Source: Pseudisothecium myosuroides (taxonomy: Eukaryota > Streptophyta > Bryopsida > Hypnales > Lembophyllaceae). Taken from it: a stretch of DNA of 64,000 nucleotides. The notes beneath the pieces are model-generated. The model made no database searches. It was given only the letters and a program-made list of their open reading frames with translations, and was not told the origin of the DNA. Location of the stretch: the NCBI GenBank assembly GCA_951799445.1, contig OX637297.1:124001-188000 (forward strand). Reading direction: 5' to 3'. Below, piece by piece: positions 34,446 to 44,183 of this stretch; the stretch's first letter is position 1; every line of letters begins with the position of its first letter. The position numbers were made by a program, and so were the translations under genes.

Positions 34446-35404
34446 TTAGCCTTTAAAGATTTTTGACTAAGTTTGTACCAAAACTACTGTAGCACTATTG
34501 GATTCAGTATAAGTACCAAATTTTATAAACTTTTTAATGTTGGACACATATAACCGTAGGATCTCGTAGTAAATTGGTTAGAAAAGATGCGGAAAAACTT
34601 GTAGAATTTTTCACCATCTAGATTGTAAGATAATAGTGTTTCAATCCGCAAAAGTGCTTCTTTGGTCCCTCCGGAAAACGGGGCAGCTGCACTTCACAAG
34701 GTCACATTCATTTTAAAAAATGACGAAAATTGGGGTAACTCTTTGGATTCATTCTTGAAGGCAAGTTCGGTCCATGCTTGACAATTTTCAGATCATTTAC
34801 AATTGTACAACACATAGGAAAAAAATACAAAATAGAAAAAAATAGAGGATGATTGAAAACACTAAATTGTTAGGAATTTGATGAAGGAATTGAAAAATGC
34901 CAGTCCCAATGGTTGTGATGTTGAAATAAAGAATCTTGAAACCCAATATATTTTTTTTTTCCCAGAAATACTGAAATTTGAATTAAACAAATGACTTTGA
35001 TTTTTTTTTGGAAGTAAGGATTGAAAAAATACCGTCAAACTAAAAATCCGCTGGAGTTTTAGCTTGGTGATCGGAATGGATTAATGGAATGATTCAAAGC
35101 TTCTTTTGTTTATACAAATCTAAAGAACCAATTTTAAATTTTAATTTTTGAAGCAAGTGATTTTTGAAGACGTTTTCTTGTTGCCTGAGCTGCCCAGAGA
35201 TAAAAAAAAATACTTATCATGCAAAACCTTTCTGACCTTGTGGTTAGATGTTATGAAATTATTGGGCCTGATCCGCTTGAAAGCTACTCGGAGAGCACAT
35301 CGTGTGTGAAAATTTGAAATAATGAAAATAAAAATTCTATGCATAATAAACTATCCAAAATTGATATCTTGCCCAAAAATAGTATTTGGGCCTATAGGCG
35401 TTAA
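34446..35404 (+). mobile_element. TTAA element, copy 8 (nested)
   Basis: TTAGCCTTTAAAG to 'cctataggcgttaa', 959 bp, ~960-bp subfamily. Inserted in copy 7. Confidence 0.6.
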
Positions 35405-35622
35405 AGTGGAGAAAAGAAGTTCTTAAAGACATTATGGAATGCAGTGTTTTGATTTTGAAGATTTCGCACTTGAAATTTTTGCAATAGTGAGTTGTGAGCT
35501 TTGAATCTGGAAGTTGGAGAATTGTGTTGGTAGTTTAGCCGAGAGGAAATTAAAAAAAAATTTAATTGTCAAAATTTTTTATTATTCATATATGGAAGTG
35601 CCAAAGTGGATACAATGAATCA

Positions 35623-36555
35623 TTAACCCCCAAAGTCCCAAGGCCATTTTTCTGTCAAAAACCACTCAAAACTGCCATTTTTGCTGCGTTCATCCAAGAA
35701 CACAAAAAAAATCATTTTTTTAAAATATAACCGTAGGATCTTGTACTTCACTTGTTAAAGATCATGTGGTAAAAGTTTCATGAAGTTTGACCGTACGGAT
35801 TGGAAAATATTAACATTTGAAGTTGGAAAAAGAAGCTTTTTTGAACTGTGGCCTGTAATTTCAGATGATTTTGACCGCCATTTGTGGAATTTTTTTGCAC
35901 TATAGACTTTGAATTTAAAATTTTTTATGTTGAATATGTGAGTTGAGAGTCTATAAAAAAAATTTCAAAGAAAAAACACTTGATCTTCATTCTTTAGAAA
36001 ATTGTTAAGTAGACGTAGGTCCAAGATTGAAGGAAAAACTAAATTGTTAATAGCTCTTAGACGGGATTGAAATACAATAATCCCAACGGTGAGATTGTTT
36101 TAGCAAGCAAACACAACATCCTCAAAAAAAAAAAAATGAAAAACTGTGAAAATTGCATTCAGAAATGAACCCTACAAGTTATTTTTTTCAGGAAGATGCT
36201 CTAAGTGCCCCAAAACTAAGATTGTCCATAACTTTCTCATAACAAATCCAAATGGAATGAATCAAAGCTTCAGATTTAGACAAAAATATATTCTTTCAGA
36301 GAAAAATGTCAAAAAAAAAAAAGTTGACTTTTTGCAAAAATTTTTTTGCTGCCCGCCGAGTTCGGTTTGAGGGTTTTTGTGGTATAACTTTTGCTCCCGG
36401 GCACCAATTGAAAAAAAAATTATATTCCCACGAAGCTTAGCAGTTTCTCTATCTTCACTAAAAGTTTCAAAAACTCACGACAAAAATTCAGCCCGCAGGT
36501 ACCTGCCCGAAATCTGATTTGTCCCCCGAGGGGACAATGGGACGTTAGGGGTTAA
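35623..36555 (+). mobile_element. TTAA element, copy 9 (nested)
   Basis: TTAACCCCCAAAG to CGTTAGGGGTTAA, 933 bp, closest to copy 2. Inserted in copy 7. It is one of the best-preserved copies. Confidence 0.75.
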
Positions 36556-36962
36556 ATTTTAATATCTTTTGCATTAAATAAGACTAGGGTAATTCAATGG
36601 TAAGATTATTGTAGCCCAAAACAATGAACCACACAGACCTGTTTCTGTGAAAAAAAAAATTGAAGAAATTGCATTCATCAATGAAATTCTACAAGTTCGT
36701 TTTCTCAAGTGCCTTGAAAATAAGATTGTGTAAAACTATTTGTAACCAATTGAAATGGAATGAATGAAAGATTTCTAGGTAGACAACAGTAGCACGAATG
36801 GGAAAAAAATCCCCTCAAAAAAACTTCCTTTTGGGCTGCCCTCAGCCCTCCTCTTCCCTATTTTCAGCTTATTTCAGCAGAACTTTGGATTTCCGGAATG
36901 TAGGCACGATTGCGAAAAAAATTCTATTTCCATCTTTCTACGAACTTAAGAAAACCAGCGAC

Positions 36963-37180
36963 TCCCCGCCGACCGCCCAGTCTGCCGACCGCCGACTGTG
37001 CCGACCGCCGACTATGCCGACCGCGAGCCGAACCCTAATCTGTCACCGCCGTCCGATGCGGCGGATGGAGCGATCGGGCCGTCCGATGCGGCGGGGTGCT
37101 CGATGGAGCGGTCGGGCCGTCCGATGCGGCGGGGCGCTCGATGGAGCGGTCGGGCCGTCCGATTCGGCGGTCGGGGCGAC
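36963..37180 (+). repeat. GACCGCC / GGTCGGGCCGTCCGATGCGGC array upstream of the kinase gene
   Basis: The first part has CCGACCGCC motifs. The second has a 36-39-bp unit, 'cgatggagcggtcgggccgt', repeated three times. It joins directly to the TATA box. Confidence 0.75.
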
Positions 37181-37185
37181 CGCAA

Positions 37186-37197
37186 ACTATAAGAGGG
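37186..37197 (+). promoter_or_regulatory. TATA box of the kinase-like gene
   Basis: GCAAACTATAAGAGGGG, about 256 bp upstream of ATG 37446, abutting the array. Confidence 0.6.
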
Positions 37198-37445
37198 GCG
37201 GACGGCCAGACCGCTCCCTCACTTTTGCTATCCCCCTTGCCTTGTGCAAGCGTGGAGTGGAGAGCTTGGTGGTTTGTCCTCCATTGGCTCCTCTCCTTGG
37301 GAAAGCAAGAGTCTGGTTTTGGGGGCCACTTATTGCCAATTTTTTTGACAACTTGATTGCAGATTACGTGTACTCCAGAGTGAAGTGAAATCGCGACTGG
37401 TAATTTTCATTACCGATTGTAATTAAATATCGGTAGTTCATCAAG

Positions 37446-38930
37446 ATGCCAAGGGCAAAGAAGGCTGCAAAGAGGCGAGACGGGGTGCAATCTGGGCAAC
37501 CAAGTATCAAAGAGTTGAAGGAAATTCCCTCTGATGCATGCAAGAACTTTCTCATCGAATTCACCTTGAAATTCTTTGAGTCTGAAACCACTCTTTCCTT
37601 GGACAATAAATACATCAGATACCAAGAGGAGTGCCCAAAAAAATTCATGGATGATATGTCGCAAAAGATGATGGAAGCCCTTCACGTTCCTGAATGGCAT
37701 CATGAAATGGAGAAGAAGGGCTTTGTGAAATTCCTTCACAACAGGGCGTATGATGCGTTGTGGAATTCCAAAGTGGTTCTCGCAAAATATGTGAAGCAAC
37801 ACCGCGCCGATGATGAAGCCTTTCAAGAAGTTATCCTCAGAGCTGATTTATTCACGAAGCGGTGCAAGCCATTTGCTAACACGCGCAATAGAAGGAAATC
37901 AATGACATGGTGAAATAGCGATGATGGAAAGGATGAATTGTACCATGGCAGGAGACATCTCATTGCACTTCCAGATACGGCACAAGTGATTGCCCAAGAT
38001 GATAAAATTATAAAGGGTGGATATGCTACTATTCGGAGGGTCCGAATTGAAGGATGTGCTCCTATAGTACCGTTTTGGGAGTTTGCAGCAAAGAGATCTC
38101 ACCAACACAATAAAAGGCCTGAGTTAGCGAAGTTGGAACACCTGAACGAATCAATGGCAGTGAGGATTGCGCACCCTGGAGTAATACGTTTTTTTGCAGT
38201 GCATGCAACAAGGAATGAAGGGTACTCCTATTGGTGGAATGGTGGGACACTGCAAAATATGCTGAACATGGATAATGATTATCCAGACAACATACAGGTT
38301 CGGTTGATGTATGACAATCCATCGGAAGCAGAGGTGATTAACGTTTTCCGCCTTGCTCGATTCAGGAAGAAGCGAACGGAACTTACATGGGCGTTCGTGC
38401 ACATTATGAATGCAGTGCATGTTGTTGGACATCTCCACAATGATATTTCTCCAGACAACATCATGTTTCACTTTCCCGACAATGAGTCACGTGTGTATGT
38501 TGGAATTTGTGATTGGGGCTTAACTAGCTTAGCTAGTGAACGTCCTAAATCCTTGTACACATTCACATCTGCCATTCAGAGGGATCAAACTTTGACACAG
38601 AGGTGGTGGTTGGATCCCAGTAGCGCCTACTTGCACAAAATTGATGCAAATGAGGACGTCATTCCAAGGTTATCATGTGAAACGGAAGCATATGCGGTTG
38701 CTAAAATAGCTCAGAGGATGAACAGGCAGTGCATGTCCGAGGCTTACACTGCATTGCAGAAGGAAACTTCACAATGCAGCAGATTCGAACACCACACATT
38801 GGGACTGGCGTTTCACGAGTACTTACAACGGGTCATCAGAAAAGAAAGCACTTTGGCTCACGTCGTGAATCGATTCTGCACTACTTTCAAGTTTCCTATG
38901 CCCGATGAATATTTCCGGCAATCATACTAA
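37446..38930 (+). CDS. protein-kinase-like protein (cargo gene 4)
   Basis: A single frame from ATG 37446 to TAA 38928, with one in-frame TGA at 37911-37913. The first ~155 residues start with a basic cluster (RAKKAAKRR, possible nuclear signal) and form an alpha-helical region I do not recognise. After the stop comes a kinase fold: Gly-rich KGGYATIRRV; EFAAKRS with the likely ATP-binding Lys; HPGVIRFFAV and a NGGTLQNML hinge-like segment. The catalytic loop is HNDISPDNIMF (Asp present; Lys of HRDLKPEN replaced). CDWGLTSL stands in place of DFG, so Mg-binding Asp is kept. The HxDIS form recalls some fungal and plant divergent kinases. Activity is plausible but unproven. If TGA terminates translation, only the N-terminal part is made. 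A spliced intron across the stop would be too short (about 42 nt). Confidence 0.75.
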
Positions 38931-39554
38931 ATATCAGTAGGTTACCAACTTACCGTAATCTATAGAGGTACATAAGTAGGAGACTAGGGGATGAATTTAG
39001 ATATGAGGATTTATCGTGTGTAGAGGACGTAGTATGTATGCACATATAATCTATACCAATGTATGTGGAATTGGATATACAATTTGATTTTTTGTGTGTT
39101 TTTCAAATTGTAATGAATACAAATGTTTACTATACAAATTGTATGCTTTGTGTGGATGAGAAGTGCAGTACTCCTTGTTAATGGATATTGGATTGTCGCG
39201 GTTGCATGACAAATAGAATGATATATGACATTTGGATATTTTGAACTTAGGCGTCAAGGGACACATGTGTAGGGTGAAAGGAATATTAGAAAAATTTCAA
39301 GATCCGAAAGGCCAGAAAGTGAAGTGTAAATTAGGAAGGAAATTTTAATTCATATCATTCAAAAGATTCATAAGGATTGAAGGTTTTTACCATTTCATGG
39401 ATACAAATCCCCTACCCACAAAAAAATAGGGTGTGAAAAGAGAGGTAGAAAACGAAAGCAATGATAGTACATAATTGAAGATGAGAAGGTGTCAACGTAA
39501 AAAAAAAATTTTACGCTGCGAAAAGTTTGTTTTTGAAAAATTGAGGGTGTGAGC
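38931..39554. other. 3' flank of the kinase-like gene, no gene
   Basis: AT-rich. No repeat or RNA signal that I can support. Confidence 0.4.
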
Positions 39555-40498
39555 TTAACCCCTAAAGGTTGTTGACTATATATTCACCCAAAACGTTCTG
39601 AAACTGCCATTTCCAAAAAATAACCCAAATTTTAGAAAGAAAATATTTTAGGACACATGTAATTATTGGATCTTGTAGTGAATTGGTTTAAGAAGATGTG
39701 GAAAAATTTTCAGAATTTTCCACCATGTATATTGCAGGGTAACAACATTTGAATCGACAGAAATGTTTTTTAGGTCCGGGCCAAAACCGGACAGCTGCAT
39801 TTCACAAGGTCTCATTTGTATCGGAAAGTATCAATAATGGTGGTTTCATTTGGATTCATTTTCAAGGTGAAGCTGGCTCTGTGCTTGAAAATTTCCAAAA
39901 CATTAGGAATTGTACAACATATAGAAAAAAAATAGCAAACAGAAAGAAGTAGTGAATGATTCAAACCACTAAATTGTTAAGAATTTAATTATATAATTGG
40001 AAAATGCCAATCCCAATGGTTATAATGTTGTAGTAATGTATCTACATTCTTTTTTTTCTTTTTTTCAAAAGATATTGAAAATTAAATTGAATAAAGGATT
40101 TTAAAGTTTATTTCTGAGCAAGGAATCCAAAATTGCCCGCAAACTAGATCACCGCGTACTTCTGATCTCATAAATGAAAAAAAAAAAATTCAAACCTAAA
40201 CTTGCATATATAGATCTAGAGAACTAGTTTGAAGTTTTATTCTTTTTTTAAAGCGATTTTTAAGAATTTTTGAGCTGCCCACCAAGCATTAAAAATCACA
40301 TATCAATATATCATACAATAACTTTTTAATCTCTAGGTTAGAAGTTATGAAGAAAAGTTGGACCTTAAAGCTACTCCTCCTGAAAATGCCTTGTGAAAAT
40401 TTGAACTAAAAAAAATAAAAACTCTGCTTGTAGTAAGTTGCCCAAAAATGCTATGTTCTCCAAAGACCAAAATGCATGTTCAATGCCTTGTGGATTAA
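39555..40498 (+). mobile_element. TTAA element, copy 10
   Basis: TTAACCCCTAAAGG on the left, 'ccttgtggattaa' on the right; 944 bp. The interior matches the ~960-bp subfamily. Confidence 0.7.
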
Positions 40499-41517
40499 AT
40501 TGAAACTTTGATAGAAGTCGTAGTATCTTACCCAAAATAAGATGGTGTGAAAATAACTTTAAAAAAATGTACAACAACCATATTGAGACAATGTTATTTT
40601 CCCCCCTCCTTGAAAGTAATGTGTAAAAAGAGGAACTTCTTTTTACACCGATTGAAGTGTCTTTCCACAAAAGTAGGGTGTGATAATAAACCAAAAATGC
40701 CACACCTATTAAAATTTCTTATTTTTGATTGTTCCAAATTGATGATCTTCTCTTCTGGTAATCCAAACTTCTCTATTGTTCTTGTTTGGTTACTTCAACG
40801 CAATGGTAGTCGCATTTTCATAGCAAGCAGTTGCATGACATTGCGGGATGACCTTTGTTCCTAATAACTGTTATTTCTTTCAATGAAAATCAGCACTCTT
40901 CAAAATATCCTTAATTCATTTCAATCATTTACATCACACCAAGCAATTCTTACCATAGCCAAAACTTCTCAAGGACCCTTACGCAAAATTCTATTTCCAC
41001 TCAAACACCCGCGTACGTTCATTGTTGAGTTCCTAGTGACCTAGTCCCATTATTCCTATAACATTCAGTAGCTTGTAAACCAAAAAAAAAAGGAAAATTT
41101 TTTTTTTGTACAATTTGTATGACAAGATTATTTGGCTTTGTCACTTTGTGCCTTCTAAGCTTATAAGTTTTTAACTATTGATATTCATTTCTTAAATTTT
41201 TTCTCTTAAATATTTGAGTGAAAAATTTAGGAAACAAATTTAGGAAAATATAACTAAATTTTCATTCATTATAAAATTGGTAAGTGGAACTAGGTTTCAG
41301 AATCCCGGAAAAAAAAAAATCATTAATACATTTATTATGAAAGTGGAACTTGGAACACAACTCCCTTTGGTTCGGTGTATTGTATCCTTTTTATCAATGG
41401 AAATTGTTCATGTGTTTTAAAAAAAAAAAAAAAACAGAATACAACAATCCCAAAGCTCACATTATTTTAACAACCGATTTGAAGCATGTTTATTAATTTC
41501 TTCGGAGAACTTGTAAA
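40499..41517. other. AT-rich stretch without a gene
   Basis: Homopolymer-rich. The last ~200 bp carry worn TTAA-element phrases ('aaaattggtaagtgg'). Nothing codes. Confidence 0.4.
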
Positions 41518-42115
41518 AACGGGTCGGGATTGGGGTCGGGTCAGGTTTTCAGTCGGATTTTCGGACGGGTTATCGGTCGGGTTGACGGTCGGGTTTTCGG
41601 TCGTGATTTCGGACGGTCAGGTTTTCGGTCGGGGTTTCGGTCGGTCGGTCCGGTTTTCGGTCCGGTTTTCAGTCGAGAATTCGGTCGGTCTGGTTTTCGG
41701 TCAGGTTTTCGGTCGAGAATTCGATCGGTCTGGTTTTCGGTCGTCGGTCGCATTTTCGGTCGGTTCGGTTTTTGGACGGGTTTTCGGTCGGGTTTTCGGT
41801 CGGTCCGGTTATCGGTCGGGTTTTCGGTCGGTCCGGTTATCGGTCGGGTTTTCGGTCGGTTAGTCGGTCGGGTCCTCGGTCGGTTTTTCGGTCGGGTCTT
41901 CGGTCGGTTTCTCTCGGTCGGTTTTTCGGTCGGTTTCTCTCGGTCGGTTTTTTGGTCGGGTTTACGGTCGGTCGGGTTTTCGGTCGGTCGGGTTTTCGGT
42001 CGGTCGGGTTTTCGGTCGGTTAGTCGGTCGGGTCCTCGGTCGGTTTTTCGGTCGGTTTTTCGGTCGGTTTTTCGGTCGGGTTTACGGTCGGGTTTTCGGT
42101 CGGGTTTTCGGTTGC
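41518..42115 (+). repeat. right subterminal GGTCGGGTTTTC array
   Basis: About 45 GGTCGG motifs in one orientation with TTTTC / TTATC spacers, the reverse complement of the 30391-31240 array. It lies directly inside the right terminal repeat. Confidence 0.85.
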
Positions 42116-42226
42116 GGAATTTACCATGTAGGTAAAAAACATAAAAAGTGAATGTCACAGGACGTTGGGGGGGCAGCGTCCCCGGACTTTGGACGTCCGT
42201 TCGAACGTCCGAACGTCCGAACGTCC
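42116..42226. repeat. right subterminal GGACGTCC/GAACGTCC repeats
   Basis: Four to five GAACGTCC/GGACGTCC copies directly next to the terminal repeat correspond to the ACGTCC motifs next to the left terminus. Confidence 0.6.
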
Positions 42227-42237
42227 TGACAACCCAG
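42227..42237 (-). repeat. terminal inverted repeat, right
   Basis: TGACAACCCAG, exact reverse complement of 13603-13613. The 8-bp duplication TGGAAGAG follows at 42238-42245. Confidence 0.8.
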
Positions 42238-44067
42238 TGGAAGAGGGATCGTTTGTGCTCCTCCTCTTGTGACTACGAGAGCGGGCAACACTTCCTGACG
42301 TGAGGTATTCTTTGCCGGTTCGACTCCCTCTGGTTCAACTGCGACGTACATACTCCGATGACACTCATGAGCCCTAGAAGACTCTGCCATGGTGGCTGCC
42401 ACGAATCTCGCATCCTGTGTCACTTGTAGGGGCAAGGCTGAGTTCAACGAAATGGTACCTTGGGTAGTTTGGACTGCCGTTGGGGATTTTTGTGTCTGTC
42501 TATTGTTGGCATGGTCATAGTACATATTTGGTGGCCCGGTCGACACAACGGGGTCGGCAAAGTGGACGCCTCTCTGGTTGTCTTGCGCCTGCTTGGCGTA
42601 GTCTGCTTTAGGAAATTCCAATGGAATGACTCTATCCGCCATTGTACACCGGATCGTGGGGTGGAGGCCATCACAACGTTCACACCTGATGTTGTTTTGA
42701 GCCCAGCAGTCGCCTGGAGCATGTCGCCTCTTGCAAGCGGGACATCCGTCAGCAGGGTTGGATCGTCCCTGACGTGCGGCATTAGGATGTCGATACGGCT
42801 GTGGCTCTCGCGGTCGTGGTGGTGGAGGATCGTCCTTCAATAGCGAACAGAAGGGAGGCGTGTGATTTTTCTGGCCACAATGGTTGCACCACATGGTGGT
42901 TGCATGTTGACCCGACTCATGGTATCTGGGGCGAGCTGGCGGGGCTTGTCCTCGAACTAGAAATGCCATTTGATCGGCCAGCTCGCGCACCGCTCGCGTC
43001 ATCTCCCCCAAAGCTTGCCGCATCTCTGTTCGTAACTCATCGACAGGCGTGGTTAGCGTTAGCATGAATTCATGGGTAGATAGTGGATTTACCTTGAGGG
43101 TGGTCGAGTGGTACGGCCCTATACTTATCCCTTGGTTATGGACCGGGATGAAAGCTGGGATGGGGTCCAACCCTTGCCGTACCATCCGATCGTTCTCCTT
43201 TTCAATGAGTTCGACATCGTACACTACGCGGACAGCGTCCTCGAGAGTTTCTGGCCTACGTGCCAGAATGTCTCGGATGAGTGGAGGGTTGTTAATCCCC
43301 TTGATGAAGTAGTATCGAATTGTGTCGTTGTTGAGTAGATTACCCACGAAATGAGTACATACCATTTGAAATCTCGTGATGTAGGAAGTCACATCCTCCG
43401 TGAAGTCCTTACGGATCCGGTCTAGGGCGGCCAGAGCATGCTGTTGCCCCGTTGCCGGTCGGAACTTCCGGAGGAAGGCCGTCTGAAGTTGTTGGTATGT
43501 GGTGAACACACCTTTGCCATGAGATCGATACCATGAGTAAGCTGCTCCTACCAACGTGCTGGAGAACCAAATCAAATAGTAGCCAGGGTTAGTGACCAGA
43601 CTGGATATGAGAGCTTCCTCGAACTTTTCCACGTGGGCTGTGGGATCATCGTCCCTATCCCCCAAAAACCTGGGTAGATTGTGAGGGATAGGCACTTCCC
43701 ACAGTCCTTCCGGTACCACGATGGACAATCTTCTTGGTAGCATCATCGGATCAATGTCTAGTACGAAGGGCGCTGCTGGCGGAACATCGCCGGCGTTGAG
43801 CGGAGCAGGAGGTCTAAGAGGCTCGTGGCCGTCCATCTCCCCGGATGAGTCCGACGCACTTACTCTTTCGACAGGTTCGGGGAGGTGGATTTCCTCTTCG
43901 ATATTCCCCGGTGAGCCTACCCTTATTAGGGGTTCGGGCGAATTAAGGTCTTCCCGGATTGATGCAGTAGGGGATGTTGGTGGCGTTAGTCGGGACGAAC
44001 TCCCGCCTCCGCCTCTCGGTCGTGCTACCCTTTCGGGTCTCGGGGATTTTGAAGACTTTGGTGGCAT
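42238..44067 (-). pseudogene. gag: retrotransposon gag polyprotein, interrupted by the giant insertion
   Basis: Starts at ATG 44067 (MPPKSSKSPRPER) and stays open to the insertion point at 42237; the last residues of the longer open frame, down to 42121, are hAT-end sequence. After a Ser/Pro-rich leader, the retrotrans_gag core spans about residues 130-300 (IWFSSTLVGAAYSWYRS, LRKFRPATG, DVTSYITRFQ, RRPETLEDAVRVVYDVE). Three zinc knuckles follow: CNHCGQKNHTPPFC (perfect CX2CX4HX4C), CPACKRRHAPGDC and CERCDGLHPTIRC. The protein would package and bind element RNA. The frame continues at 13602 on the other side of the insertion. Confidence 0.85.
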
Positions 44068-44183
44068 CTAACTCTAGGCGAGTCGAGGTATACACCAATC
44101 AAATCCACGCATATATATATAGTAAGTCAATACAACACAATTACCAAATCAAATCCACACTATACGTAATCAAGCTGGAAATC

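Larger units (their letters stand above)
34238..36955 (+). mobile_element. TTAA element, copy 7, split by copies 8 and 9
   Basis: The left part (34238-34445), middle (35405-35622) and right part (36556-36955) line up in order with copy 2. The two gaps hold complete younger copies. The right end is lost where the next promoter array begins. Confidence 0.6.
13603..42237. mobile_element. giant (28,635-bp) hAT-like transposon with four transcription units
   Basis: Ends CTGGGTTGTCA (13603-13613) and TGACAACCCAG (42227-42237) are perfect 11-bp inverted repeats inside an 8-bp duplication. Subterminal ACGTCC/GGACGT repeats come next, then GGTCGG arrays at both ends. It encodes a hAT transposase (15491-18820), a RING-H2 protein (22258-25672), a UIM-like protein (31538-32644) and a kinase-like protein (37446-38930). 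The first two are transcribed leftwards and the last two rightwards. The gag frame broken at this site resumes on the far side, which argues strongly for one insertion event rather than a patchwork. Later insertions (TTAA elements) have enlarged it. Ordinary plant hAT elements are a few kilobases long with one gene. Confidence 0.8.

Noticed and set aside
37898..37940. Short intron removing the TGA in the kinase-like gene
   Set aside because: GT and AG are present but the intron would be about 42 nt, below the usual plant minimum, and its removal would delete conserved-looking residues.
15491..38930. Stop codons as evidence of a variant genetic code or selenoprotein
   Set aside because: TAA, TAG and TGA all occur, no SECIS-like context is visible, and the related copy has sense codons at aligned positions.
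41486..42158. Three long frames in the right-end array
   Set aside because: Same reason: GGTCGGGTTTTC repeats read through in several frames on both strands.
13603..42237. Polinton/Maverick or Helitron as the identity of the giant element
   Set aside because: No DNA polymerase B, integrase, ATPase, capsid-like or Rep/helicase motifs. Inverted ends with an 8-bp duplication and a hAT transposase fit hAT instead.
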